NCBI RefSeq assembly: GCF_017654505.1 | Contig: NC_054572.1 | Coordinates: 233,864 to 297,863, forward strand | Direction of reading: 5' to 3' | Source of the DNA: Polyodon spathula | Taxonomy: Eukaryota > Chordata > Actinopteri > Acipenseriformes > Polyodontidae | Length of the DNA: 64,000 nucleotides | Shown: positions 23,606-36,220 of the stretch, one piece after another | How positions within the stretch are numbered: position 1 is the stretch's first letter | How the letters are laid out: the number at the start of each line of letters is the position of its first letter | Made by a program: the position numbers and the translations under genes | The notes under the pieces: generated by a model | The model's database searches: none | The model's input: only the letters and a program-made list of their open reading frames with translations | Told to the model about the DNA's origin: nothing

Positions 23606-26600
23606 TGTGGTTAGTGGTTACCGAGTATCAAAAGAGCTTGTTGCTAGGGGCTCTGGTTTTTGCACCAGTCTTTTACTGTAGTTGGTTTGCAGCCTGATTA
23701 AGTCACGACTTTGAGAGGAAGGGAGGTGGGAGGAGGCTGTCAACCTCTCTCAACTGAGGAATCAATTGCACTGTGTAATATAATTAAAAACACAGGTAAT
23801 CAAAAAAACAGACTGTCAGTCCCCCTGGAGACAGAGAGATTCATTTACAACACAGACTGTGACAAGTGCTGCAAATGAGCCTTTATAGTCTCCTAATTTA
23901 TATTTGGATTCTTTAACCCATGACCCTCCAAACGCAGAACTAAGAAACAAAAAATCACTTTAGATCACAGGCCATATATAACCATGTAATAACACGGTAA
24001 TATTTGGGTAACTACAAAATGCTACTACATGGAAACACATCAATAATAAATACCCACGTATATCCACTAGGGGCAGTGTGTTGCAGAGCGAGCGTCTGCG
24101 TTTTAAAAAGTCTCCTGGATCTGATGACTGAAGCGGAGGTCCAATCTAAAACACAAGAACACCTCTTTTTAGATCACTGTGATAATTCAAATGTGTGTAT
24201 GGAGATTATATACATTGATTTCTGCCACAAACAGACAGCAGGATGTACATTAAATGTTCATTTATATATCCGGTTTGTACGATGAGGACATGAGGAAAAT
24301 GTTATCTTGATCTCCACATAATGGTTTGAAATGTCGAGTTGCTGAGATCATTTATCTTTTTTCCACTCGCCATAGGTTTGTGCGAGACCAATATTACTCT
24401 GTCACAGCTAGCACTTTACAATCGAGACTACATTTGATGTTGCCATGCATTCACTGTTTTATCCTGATTCGCTGTGCTTTACAATTCATACCATGCTTTT
24501 ACTTATACCCAAAGCAGCACAAAGCTCAGTTTTACAAACTACATTATATCCTTGCAGCATTGCACTACACTTCTAAATATAGCATGCCACCTACACACCT
24601 CTGCATCAGCAAAGAAGAGCACTGACACCTATCCTTGAACGCACAGCGCTGGCAACACTTCCATTGGCAGCGTGCATGGCAGAGATGGGCAGTGAGAGCT
24701 GGGGTCGGGCACTGCTTGTTCTCTCATCTCTGTCTCGCAGTTATCGATCAGTCTGCCGTCTCTGTAATGATTAGCAATTTACAGCTGTGTTTGTGACCAC
24801 TGTTTCCCCTTCGCTGCACAGCGGCACGGTGATAAATCCGCAAATTGTCACTGATCAATCCCCACTCCTGTCTGTGATAAGAAGAGGTCAGCCCTTATCT
24901 TTGATCGTCCATTCCATCAAACACAATAAAAAACACTACGGCTTTCAGAAGGAGGGGGGATTGGGGTTTTCATTCAGACCCAGGACACATTTTCACTGCC
25001 ACCTTTAGCACTGCTCAGCTAGTAACTTCCAATAAGGTCTTCACCTAGAAACACCCCTCAAGTGCTCTCTGTTGTTGAATAAACCAGGATGTTAAGCGTT
25101 GGACGTCAGACTGGGAGAGAAGGTAGGGTATTAACAGCAGGAAAGGCATGGTCCAAATCGATATGCCTTCAGAGATGTTTCACAAAAGAAAAGTTCACAT
25201 GCACAATGATAAGGCGGGCAGTGATCTTGATACTGAAGCTGTAAAAAAAGTTCCACATCAGATCTAGTCCTGCAGAGCAGCTCTTAAATGTGTGCACTGA
25301 GAGGGGAGCTTCCTAGCACTGTAAGCCCATAGCATCCTTCCACAAACGAACATGATGTTTCTAATGCACAGATAGTCACTGGGTTTTCAGTTTATTATTT
25401 TCAGTCCTAGCCCGATTATTGCGTAGGATTCCTTGATAATTACAAACGCTTGCCAGAAAAACGAATTATCATAACCCAAAATACAAATGTGCTTTAATCA
25501 AGGCTTCATTTATAAAGTTTTCATCAACTTTGCAAAACCTCTGTACTTTGAATTAAGTTTTTTTTTTTTTTTTTTAAACAATACATGTCTTAAAAATTAT
25601 AACAAAATCGTTAAAAAAAAGAATGGCAGTGAATGCTTCGTGAATATGGTTCTTGATTCTACAAGACAGAACATGTTTCATTGACTGCAGGAGGGACATT
25701 CGTGAAGTTGTCTGGCTGAGACCACCAGAGCTCAGTTGACTTGTTGGTGTGAGTTTAGACACGGTCCCTGGGGTGAAAGCAGCAAGGACCGCTCCACCGT
25801 CTTCAACTCCTGTGGGGTAATACTGCGCTTACTCAGCGACTGGTTTCTGTGCCTCCAGTAAGAGGCACAGTGTTCATGGCAGGGGAGTCAGGAAAGAGAC
25901 AGTTTTTCGCTGAATCTGAAACGTTATCGTTCCCTGAATAGCATCCCCTGACAATGGAAGCAGTGTGGACGTGGTGCTGATAATTCAGCAGCTATCGCTA
26001 ATTCATCCTCTCAGCAGGATCAGAAACTGAGAACAGCAGGGGAGAGGGTTAGAGTTTTTAAAAAATCTATGTTCCTTTGTAGCTTAGGCAACATTCAAAA
26101 TAACTCCATAGGGTCATTCCAGGGTAGAAGATTGATCGATAAACTATGGCTCCTGAAGACTGTCTATGTGAGGACATAAGCAACTGGTGTGGGAAGATGA
26201 CGGCTGCAGAGACATTTCGATCAATACACACAATAACCTAATACAAGTAGCATATTGACCCCAACAGTGCAGGAATTTACAAAGGAAATGGCATGTTTGA
26301 CCCACACTGTCCCCTGTTTAATGCCACCTGTGTGATCGACTCACACCCTTCCTACCCTCTTGTCTCCTCGTTATCAGGTGCAAACCAAAGTAACATTCCC
26401 GTGAGATAAATGGGTGCATGGTGGAATTAGGGTTCATTGTGCTTCCCAAGTAGGTGATTTCTGGGCACAAAACAGGCACGCTCTCCCCCCGCCACTCCAC
26501 CTCGCAGCACCGCCAGAGCGACAAAAACAGAAGCAGCAATAGCAAACCGAGGCGAACCCGGGGCCTGACCACAGCTGCATCTGCACTGCACTGCAGCACT

Positions 26601-26805
26601 CTCTCCATTAGCATGTGCATTGTGTAAATGAATGCTTTTTAAGACCAAGACTGTATGCACATGGTGGGGGGGGGGGTCATATTTGCATTTCCTTTTTAAA
26701 AGAGCGATGTTCCCGTTCTAATTTGCTCAGTCTTGATGTGCCTAATTGCTCTGTCAAGAATGCTTTTTAAATTGGAATGAGCTCCATTTATCTTGTTTAT
26801 TAACA

Positions 26806-26872
26806 CATGCACACACACACGCACGCACACACACGCACGCACGCACACACGCTTGCACACACGCACACAGAC
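26806..26872. repeat. (CA)n/(CACG)n microsatellite
   Basis: Mixed CACA and CACG array of about 65 nt, flanked by ordinary noncoding DNA. Confidence 0.9.
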
Positions 26873-29393
26873 CAGAGAGTCAGCCCAGGGCAGAATTTGT
26901 CCAAGTTTCCATTCATGCTTCAAAATGAGACCTAAAACCGCTGTGGATTAATTAGCCATTCAAATGAGAAATCGAGCTGCAGATTTTCAGTCTTGTGGTC
27001 AGTTTGGGTCTCCTTGTGTCACTGAAATAGAGGGTGGGATTAAATTTTAATAATGGCACTCGATTTGAACCAAATCTCCGAACCGCTGTGATTAAATATA
27101 ACTGATGTACTTGGTAAGTCAGTCATGCATAATTGCAATTATCTTTAGAAGTGTAATTATTAGGTGTAATTACAGTGTATTCCTGCACTCATTTACTCAG
27201 GCTTGCTGTAGAAAAACTATTACTTGATCGCCCACACCTTGAGAATCAAATTTGCTTAATATTATCTTTAAGAAAAAAAAAATGTCCTGAAAATCAGTTA
27301 AACAGCAATTCTCTCCCTTTCTGCAAAGTCTACTTAAAAACTTAAAGAACTGTGATTGGCTCAAATGTGCTGGAAGCTGTCTGTCACCTTCCTTCATCTC
27401 CGCCCCAGTCCCAAGACGACTCTCGACTCTCTTAACTAAAAAAATCCTTCTCAAAAGATAAATAATCTCCAGCTGCTGGTACTAAATATTGACAACATGC
27501 AGAAGAAATATCGAGGGTTTGAGCCACCTCCATGGAAAATTAAAGTAAACATAATACTGTTGATAAATCATCTGGAAGTATAGCCAACGCAGTGAAGGAC
27601 AAATACTATTGCAAATTAGCCATTCAAGTTAGTGCACATAGCACAGTTAGCTCAAATGAATACCATGTTAACAGTATTCCTTGCTGTTGCTGCAACAGCC
27701 CCATCTCAGATTGCAGCACATTCTCTACAGTGAGCTCTGCACCGTTTTCACTTCTTTCCCAATCACTGTGTGGTTAAAGTCACAACCCAGCAGCCTTCCT
27801 GGCTTGAGGACGAGTGTAACTCCAACAAAAACAGCATACCAGCTGCTCTGATCCCGCAATCTGGCGTCGAACTGTGAATTCAGCACAGGCGGGGTTAATG
27901 TAAAAACATCAATGTACTACTGTTAATATTTCAAACTTAAAGATGAATGTGTGTATTAAATCACTGTGTCATTCCTGCTGGTTCCAGATTAAGGAAGTGA
28001 CTCAGGTCTACAAAACTGAGTCAATGTACCCTGCAAAGCAGCAATCACAAAGCACAGAGAGTATATACAGCCATAAATCAAGTTCTTCAAACAACCAGAA
28101 CAACTAATAAAATGGCTTTGTTTTTATCTCATCTGCCCGAAAACATATGTCTATTTTTACATGCGTAGCATGGAAATGTAGATTTTTTTTTTTTTTGTAA
28201 ACTTTTTGTTATCACCCCAGCGAGGCCTTTAAAAAATGTAAAATACACAAATGCATAAATGATAATGCTTAACTGCTCCCACGATCACTGCAGAGTTTTC
28301 ATTCAGGAAAAAGTACAATAAAACCTTCTCTAGCCCATGTATCATTCTATTTGGAATGCTAATGCATGCACAGTGTTCTGCGCAATGCTATTAGTGCGGG
28401 TACTCTGCTACTAAATTGTTCATGTCAAAGGGGATTATTAAAATAGCTGGGAAAATGCATTAGTCGCCAGTGGAATCTTTTGATGCAAAGGTCAGTGCAG
28501 ATTCAGTTCTGCACCTACACACAGCACACAGTGCTATTGTCAACCTAATTGCTTTCTTCCCTTAGTACCTTTCTGCTAGGTTCTAATATTGCCCGTAACA
28601 CCAATCAATTGAACAAGACAGAAAGAAGCAGGAGTAGAAAACAGCAGCATGTAAACATGGGCATCCCTGGAGGAACGCTGCCTCTATCGAGGAAGAATAA
28701 TGATCACACACAAACACGCACTCGCCTTGAAAAATCAAATGAAACACCCACACAATCAACTCTCTCTTCAATTGTTCTCTTTTATGAATACAAACACACT
28801 GCATTGTTTTTTGAAGGCAGTAACTCCTGAAGAATTGATGCTACAGAAACCTTTGCGTAAATAAACTAACCCTCCAGTCGTGCAGCTGTCTACCCAATCC
28901 CCAGGACAGCACAAGTGTAACTCGTACTGCAATCCAATTGTTGCTTTATTAAAAAGGGACCATCAGAAATGCGATTAATCCTCACTGCACAGGGTGCTGT
29001 TTATTACAGAACTGTCCCTGTTATCTGCACAACGTCCTTTTAAAAACTACACAGACACATAATGATACCAAGCTTGCATGTTTAATTACAATCGGTTCGA
29101 TGAAATAAACCAGCTATAAACCATAAACACGTCAGCAGATTGTTGCATTTCTGACTTGTTCCTCAGACTAAGTATCAAGAGCAGATTTAGTTCTCTTCCA
29201 GTACAACCCTGGATATGAACCTCAGAAGGGGAGCCTAGCAATCCTTCTGAATTCTTAGACTGCCCCTCACAAGCGCAGAGCCACTGCATTATCTACAGAC
29301 TTTATTAATCGATGGTAAGACATACCTGGCATTCTCTGTCACCAGTGCAAGAATAAAGTAAACGTGCATTTGAGAGGAAATCTGGTCTCCCAA

Positions 29394-30170
29394 AACTGAG
29401 CTACTCAAACCCACTGCCTTCCACACTGCAGCCCAGCACTCTAACCACTGAGCTACTCAAACACACTGCCTTCCACACTGCAGCCCAGCACTCTAACCAC
29501 TGAGCTACTCAAACACACTGCCTTCCACACTGCTCCTCAAACACACTGCCCCACACTGCACTCTAACCACTGAGCTACTCAAACACACTGCCTTCCACAC
29601 TGCAGCCCAGCGCTCTAACCACTGAGCTACTCAAACACACTGCCTTCCACACTGCAGCCCAGCACTCTAACCACTGAGCTACTCAAACACACTGCCTTCC
29701 ACACTGCAGCCTTCAGCAGCTCTAACTCTAACCACTGAGCTACTCAAACACACTGCCTTCCACACTGCAGCCCAGCACTCTAACCACTGAGCTACTCAAA
29801 CACACTGCCTTCCACACTGCAGCCCAGCACTCTAACCACTGAGCTACTCAAACACACTGCCTTCCACACTGCAGCCCAGCGCTCTAACCACTGAGCTCCT
29901 CAAACCCACTGCCTTCCACACTGCAGCCCAGCACTCTAACCACTGAGCTACTCAAACACACTGCCTTCCACACTGCAGCCCAGCACTCTAACCACTGAGC
30001 TACTCAAACACACTGCCTTCCACACTGCAGCCCAGCACTCTAACCACTGAGCTCCTCAAACACACTGCCTTCCACACTGCAGCCCAGCACTGTAACCACT
30101 AAACAACTCAACCTCATTACTTTCCACATTGCAGCCCTGCACTTTGTCTAACCTCTGAGCAAGTCAAACC
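29394..30170 (-). repeat. 52-bp minisatellite built from a tRNA-like SINE head
   Basis: About 14 recognisable tandem units plus two decayed ones. The plus-strand unit reads CACTGCCTTCCACACTGCAG then CCCAGCACTCTAACCACTGA and GCTACTCAAACA. On the minus strand each unit reads TAGCTCAGTGGTTAGAG, a match to the Pol III A box (TRGYNNARNGG), and GGGTTTGAGT or GTGTTTGAGT, a weakened B box. Single dispersed relatives lie at 31117-31168 and 35031-35130. Variants with internal deletions occur at 29530-29570 and 29708-29725. Confidence 0.9.
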
Positions 30171-31116
30171 AACTGATTAAACGACGAGAAGGCAGCAGTG
30201 AATCAGCCCAGGCGGTTCAAAGCAGTGCTCTTTCTCTGCTGTGTCTCTCCAGTGTGTTTACAGACACTCAGTGGTGCCTAGCAAAGCCAGGGAGGCTGGG
30301 GAGCGTGTCCGCACTCAATATTGCCATTGTCTCTTATTTCCTGTGCACTGTGTGCCTTATCTGGCGCCAGATGGATAGGAGAGCTTCTGTTTCCGAAGAA
30401 TTTCCAGCGGCCACACAACGGCTCAGGACTGAGGGACAATGAGAGAACCTAACAGTGACTTCAGGCTGGCACTGGTAAACTGGTACCACAGTGGCATACG
30501 GCTGGCACCCCAGTGGTATGAACCAGTTCAACCATCCATTCTGGTACCATTGTTTCACAACTCAACCAGATCCCCAGAATGGCGTTTGGGGGTGCTGTTG
30601 TTAAAAGTGGATTCTTTTTTTCATTATTAACCAAGAGGCTAAACTCCAATAAGGTCAATAAATATCTGGCAGGCAAAGTTGCCCAACACACCTTCACTTC
30701 CCCTTATTAATGCAAGCTGAATATCCCTCTAAACAGGGTGCTGCCTGGCAGCGGATTAACCCAGCGTAGTGCATCTTTAAATAATCCAGCGAAGAGCAGT
30801 GTCGCATCCCCGCATTACCAAGGACTGGATTTTGCATGGCATGCCACCCTGTAGTAAGTAGGAAGTTTGGTCCGAGGGAGATGTCATTAGTACCTAAACA
30901 GAATGTGAATTTGATTCCATCTCTAAGTCTCTATGATATCATTAGAGTACTTGTCTTAAGTGTACATTCAATTTAAAATACAAACCAACTGTAGTTTTAA
31001 AACTTTCCACCAGTTGGCACTACGTGTTATGCATAAATAGCATTGCAAGTATTGTTAAATAAATAAATAAATAAAAAATACATTTAAAATATATATATAT
31101 ATATATTATATTATAT

Positions 31117-31168
31117 ACTGTTGATTTCGCCACTGAGCCACTCGAACCCACTGCCTTCCACACTGCAC
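31117..31168 (-). repeat. solitary tRNA-like SINE head related to the 29.4-kb minisatellite
   Basis: The minus strand carries TGGCTCAGTGG (A box) and GGGTTCGAGTGG (near-perfect B box) around GGAAGGCAGT. It is less decayed than the tandem units, so it shows the ancestral tRNA-like form. It is preceded on the plus strand by an (AT)n run. Confidence 0.7.
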
Positions 31169-33140
31169 TGATACCATGAACCCTCTACCTTTTATCACAG
31201 CCCCAAAACTGAGCTCGAACCTAGACATCAGTTATTCTGACAAGCCAGAATATGCAAAACACCTGTTAGACGCAGCACTGTTTTTTTTTTTGTTCCTTCC
31301 CCCAGGAAGCACATTCACACATACAGTATTGTACAAGCAGAGAGCAGGATAATCCTCTTGATATACTTACAAGAGTGAAGGCTGTACCAGAAACAGCGTT
31401 CCACTGCTTCAGTTCTTCCTAAGTGTAAAAATAAATAATTCCCAGTTGAGTTGCAAGCCTTTAGTTGACAGGATCAGCTTTCTCTATGCTGTATACAGAA
31501 GCTACCTTCCGCTCAATGACAAGCACAAAAAAAAAAGCAAATCTGTTCCTCTGAAGTATTCTATAATCAGAGCTCAACACCGCCCCCCTGCCTGCCGTCC
31601 CGCCTCTATTGCTATGGTTACAGCCAATGGCAGCGCTGGATTGTGAAGCTTGTTTTATCAGCTCTGCACAACAATAGTGTTGAGAGTACTTCTCTCTGTG
31701 TCTGAAGAGTTACTGCTGGAGCACTTTCTTTATTAACAAATGCTAGTGTTTATGACAGGTGCTGAATTGGCAGCATTGGAGACTTAGTAAGTTACGAAAA
31801 GGACTGTAAAGGGGGTGAAGTTTTTTGCAGCTTGGAAACTGGTGCTCCTTTCATAGATCAGGGGTAGCACTCATGAAAAAAGGGACTACATCTCGAATGT
31901 TTTGCAGCTGTGGGTCTCTGGCAGGAATATTTTAATATGCATTTTTTAAAAGCAATTTGTTCAAATCTAGAATGCCTTAAATTCATGTTTAAACAATACC
32001 ACTGCCAACAAATCATCACGAAGGAGCCCTTGCAGAACTATCAGTAATGACAACACAGTAGATTTGAAAAAGATGCTTACCTTGTAGCTACCATTGCCAG
32101 TTCATAAAACCCACACTACCATTGTTTAAAATAATACACCCCATTGTTTATTTCTGGATGTAAAAGATTCCTGCTGCAGTTACAACTTTTTGGCCACCTG
32201 GTGGCACTGTGCTTTATATGGAAAAAAACTAAAACAAACAAAATTGATTCAACTAACTGCATTTGTAACACTGGTGGCAGTTCACACATCCAATTAGATT
32301 TGGTCATAGAGAAAAGCAATGGGACACTCTTGTAAATGTCGCACCTCAGTAATCCCCATTGGTCATGACAGATCCTGTTGCATTATATATGTACATTGTC
32401 TTCCACTAGGAGTCAAGGACAAGCAGGGCTGGTTCTGGCATGACCCCTCCGAGCAGACAGCTGCAGTCCTGGGTAGATAGATGCCACACATTAATCACTT
32501 TGCACCACAGCTAACAATGCCAGTAATCCCTGTTGTTCTGATCAGCAGAGAATAGTTTTGAAATGACGTTTTGTGTTTTGTTTTTGTTGCCCTTAACTCT
32601 TATGGTGATTGCAATTCATATTCAAGCCATGGTAAACATACATATATACATACCTACATAAAATACATGCATGCATACATAAATACACAAAATGAAGGGT
32701 TTTTTTTTAATGGCTTTTCCTTTCAAATGAAGTGTAAGTGCCACTGAACGGCAGTTACTATGCTTTGAAACGTCAGTCTAAATGTTTGATTGAGCGGCTG
32801 CACGTTTCTGCATGGAAGCTGCAGTGCCTTCTTGCCTGGAGGATTGTGTTGCTCGGTGTTGAGTCTTTGCTGCAGTGTTCCCAGGTTGGGGAATGAGAGG
32901 TTGCTCAGCACATGGAGATATTTAAAAAGGAAATGTATTTAAGGAGCTATAGCCGTGTGTGGTGCCGGTTAATGTGTAATGAACACACAGAGTTTGACAG
33001 AACAAGGGTTTAGTGCTGGCTGGGCCATTGTTTGCACAAGAGCTGGTTGTGCCTTTTAATAACTCAATTGATTTATTATCCAGCCAGAAAAACCCGTGTG
33101 AACGACAGCAAGTATTCTATTCTACAATCTCTTCTATTCA

Positions 33141-33164
33141 CAATACTAATAATAATACTAATAC

Positions 33165-33200
<36 letters not shown>
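33141..33200. repeat. (AAT)n microsatellite
   Basis: About 20 AAT/ATA units. Confidence 0.92.
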
Positions 33201-33201
<1 letters not shown>

Positions 33202-35030
33202 GTTAGTTAATTACATTTTTAGAAATTTGAAAACAGTTTGCGTGAATTCTATAGAGGATGAACTTGATTTACAATTATAAAAATAATAGTTAGAATCTGC
33301 TGAAAGACAGGCGGCAGGGGTGACAGGTTAACTGCCCAGGGTAGTTTAAGCTGGCTGTGTCTCACTGTCCCGTTCATCATGGGCTCTCTGTCCGATCGCT
33401 CTCTATGCTCTCCGGACCATCCGCTGCACCCCTGTCAGAGCTCAACACTGCGCAATACACGCTTCTCTCACTCCGTGCTTTATTTTCACTTTGAAATAAA
33501 CGAAGCGCGTTAATAATTCTGCAGCGCCCGTAAGATGAAAAGATTGTGAACCAACGAGATCAAGGCGGTGCACCTGTTACACAACGGGGAGCGCCGCCCT
33601 CCTAATGGCAACTGTGTTGAAAATCAATAATGAATTGATGGGTGGTGGGAGAACTCGAGTCATCTCACTGGGCTGCAAATTCTATTCATTTCTGGATTCA
33701 CGGTGGCGTGAAACTGCTGACGCTTTGGTTATTCCGATCCCTTTATAGTACAGGGTGCTGAATTTCTAAGTATAAAGACTGTTTTGCCTTGTGCTGAGAA
33801 CCTCTTAATTTGAAAATGTTAATTCCTGGCTGTTACAGTCAGCTCCAATTAGTGCTGTAAGAGGGAAGTGCATTTCAACATTCTACCACTAGAGGGCAGA
33901 GGGCTGCATCATGCTTCTGGTAATCCCCGGCAGGGATTAGTGTGCGTGTTCTAGCACTGTGCAGAGGTATTTATTGTGTTCTTAATAGCTCTTTCCCCCG
34001 CAAGTGCTTTCAGTACTGAGATGTAGCCCTTGTTTGTGTGACGTATGAGTCTCTACTGCCTCGCTCACAGGTTATATTTCCCGGTCAAGGTGATTTGTAA
34101 TGTCATTGAACACGAGAAGCGGTAGAGAAAGGATGCGCCCCTATCTCCCTGAGGTCCTGACCGCTCTCTAAAAACAGAGCCACTGGCTACAGGGATGAAA
34201 AGGAACACTTTGATAATTGCTGAGATAGATTAAACAGGCAGCACATACCCAGAGAGGCAGCGAGTGTAGTAATGCAGTGTGTCTGTTTCAGATAAGGCTC
34301 GGTGATTTATATTTACTGGCACAGCATGCATGCACTTCAACACTCGAGTGCGTTTCTATTAAATTAACACAAACTCCTTGCATGCTGTTCTGGTCCATTA
34401 CCTACTCGCTGCCTGTATTCAGTGCATTGATAATTGTGCATATTGGTTGTCTCTGCAACCGTCATCTTTCCCTATCTGTTACCAGTTGCTTCGGACCGCA
34501 TGTAGACTAACCACTGTCTGGGTGATAAAATGGTCTCCCCTCAATTTCCAACTGTGTTGCGCTTTAAATAACGACTCGTGTTCACTTCTTTGAAATCGTT
34601 CTAGGAGGTCTTATATACTGCACAGCCTGCTTTAGCCACCGATCGTTCCTAATAAAGTGACCATGTCATGTAGCCAAGGTTAGTTCGTAAATCCTCTTTT
34701 CTCCACTAGGTGGCAGCAAACACCAGATCCACGCTTGTCAAAGTGGAAAATATTCACGTTTTTTTTTTTTTTTTAAATCTCTAACCCTAATCCATAACTA
34801 TAACACTAACTAGGACCCATGTCATGCATATTGATTGCAGTTAGTTGTTAGGCATTGCTTCCTGATTTAAAGGTCGCGCATTCCACTCAGGGTCACAGGC
34901 TGACCCCGCATGTGTGCTGCAATTTTAGTAGCAGTGACGGTCACTGCAGCCGGTGAGTATTATTACACTTTATTATGCACAAGCTGTCTGCTCTGACACA
35001 GAGCGGGCTTTCAAGAGCCTTAACCAAAAC

Positions 35031-35130
35031 CATTACCTTCCACAGTGCAGCCCAGTAAGCCCCAACCACTGAGCTACTCAAACTTACCGCAATGCAGAAG
35101 AGCGCTTTCCCTAACCACTGAGCTCTACAC
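35031..35130 (-). repeat. tRNA-like SINE fragments
   Basis: Two partial copies of the motif seen at 29.4 kb; CCACTGAGCTACTCAAAC is on the plus strand, so the minus strand carries the A box GTAGCTCAGTGG. Confidence 0.6.
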
Positions 35131-35881
35131 GAAACACGCAGAGCCATCTACAAAAAAGAAAGAAAACAGTGTGTGATTAATTAGGATCTGGTGCGATGTG
35201 CCAAGGAGCAGACAGTGTTGTGTGGCTGTGTACATGACCAGACTTTGCTGGGACAGAAACGCTCTGTAATTATCCGTCCTGCCTCTTGACATTCTGGACC
35301 GGAGCCGCGTCATCGATTCGCTTGCCTCACGGTGAAAGGATCCTGGCTCTTCGAGTCTCACAGTCTCAGCATTGCTTGGCATTGAGGGACAATCTGGCAG
35401 GGATCTGACTCCTGGTCAGCCGGGGTGTGAAGAGAATATTAATCACAGAGAGCCGCCTCGTATCACCCGGTTGGGGATAGAAACGGAGACAGCTCAGCCC
35501 GTGACACACTGCAACACAGTATAACACGTAGGAAAACCTGATACTGATGTGACGCATAGTTTGTATAGACGGCTTGCATTCTGTGGTTTATCTTTTTAAA
35601 ATCAGACCCATTTCACTGTTCTTATGACGGTGTGCTGTTTAAGTCCCGGGAGAGAGTTTGAGTCTCATCTTGGGCTGAAGTAATCCACTGTAAATTGGTG
35701 TTTAGTATTGATTTTGTTACCCTTGTTTGCTGTAATCGTGAGCTGGGCATTAAGACGATTCAGGGCAATACTGCCTGCAGTATCTTAACAGAAGCAGTGG
35801 TTCCGACTACCAGGTTGTGGTATAGGGAGGACTACCACTAACAAACACTTCCGAGTATATTGTTATAATGCAGCCTTACAT

Positions 35882-36097
35882 TAATAAATAATAATCTTTA
35901 TATAGCACCTTTCATAGTGGACCACCATCACAAAGCACTTTACAAGATACAAGACTAGGGTGAACGATGCAGTCGCTTACAACAACGTCTCGCCCGAAAG
36001 ACAGAGCTCAGGGTCACACAATGAGTCAGTGGCTGAAATGGGATTTGAACCAGTGATTTCTTTACCCACTGAACCACACAGCCTCTATGATTGGTTT
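35882..36097 (-). mobile_element. tRNA-derived SINE
   Basis: On the minus strand it starts at about 36097 with GAGGCTGTGTGGTTCAGTGG (A box TGGTTCAGTGG) and GGTTCAAATCC (B box). The body contains TTTCGGGCGAGACGTTGTTG and the tail AAAGGTGCTATATAAAGATT. I recognise this as a SINE family widespread in ray-finned fishes, but do not assign a name. A (CA)n array follows on the plus-strand right side. Confidence 0.75.
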
Positions 36098-36151
36098 CTT
36101 CCTTTCTGTTTTGAGAAACAGGCCATCAGATCTGGGACAAATATATTTGAG

Positions 36152-36155
<4 letters not shown>

Positions 36156-36217
<62 letters not shown>
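36156..36217. repeat. (CA)n microsatellite
   Basis: 31 perfect AC units. Confidence 0.95.

Positions 36218-36220
<3 letters not shown>

Larger units (their letters stand above)
22644..29390. other. upstream region of cdk18, noncoding
   Basis: No coding exon supported. Notable contents: a polypyrimidine block (23381-23605), a CA/CG microsatellite (26806-26872), and AT-rich stretches dense in TAATTA/ATTA cores at 25.9-26.0, 26.93-27.2 and 28.4-28.6 kb that resemble conserved noncoding elements. cdk18 5' noncoding exons and promoter probably lie in or beyond this stretch. Confidence 0.5.

Noticed and set aside
23277..23697. 134- and 111-codon Ser/Pro/Leu ORFs
   Set aside because: Produced by a polypyrimidine low-complexity tract.
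29394..30170. Cluster of tRNA genes or a CRISPR-like array
   Set aside because: Units are contiguous without spacers and cannot form a complete cloverleaf; the host is a vertebrate. It is a minisatellite from a tRNA-like SINE head.
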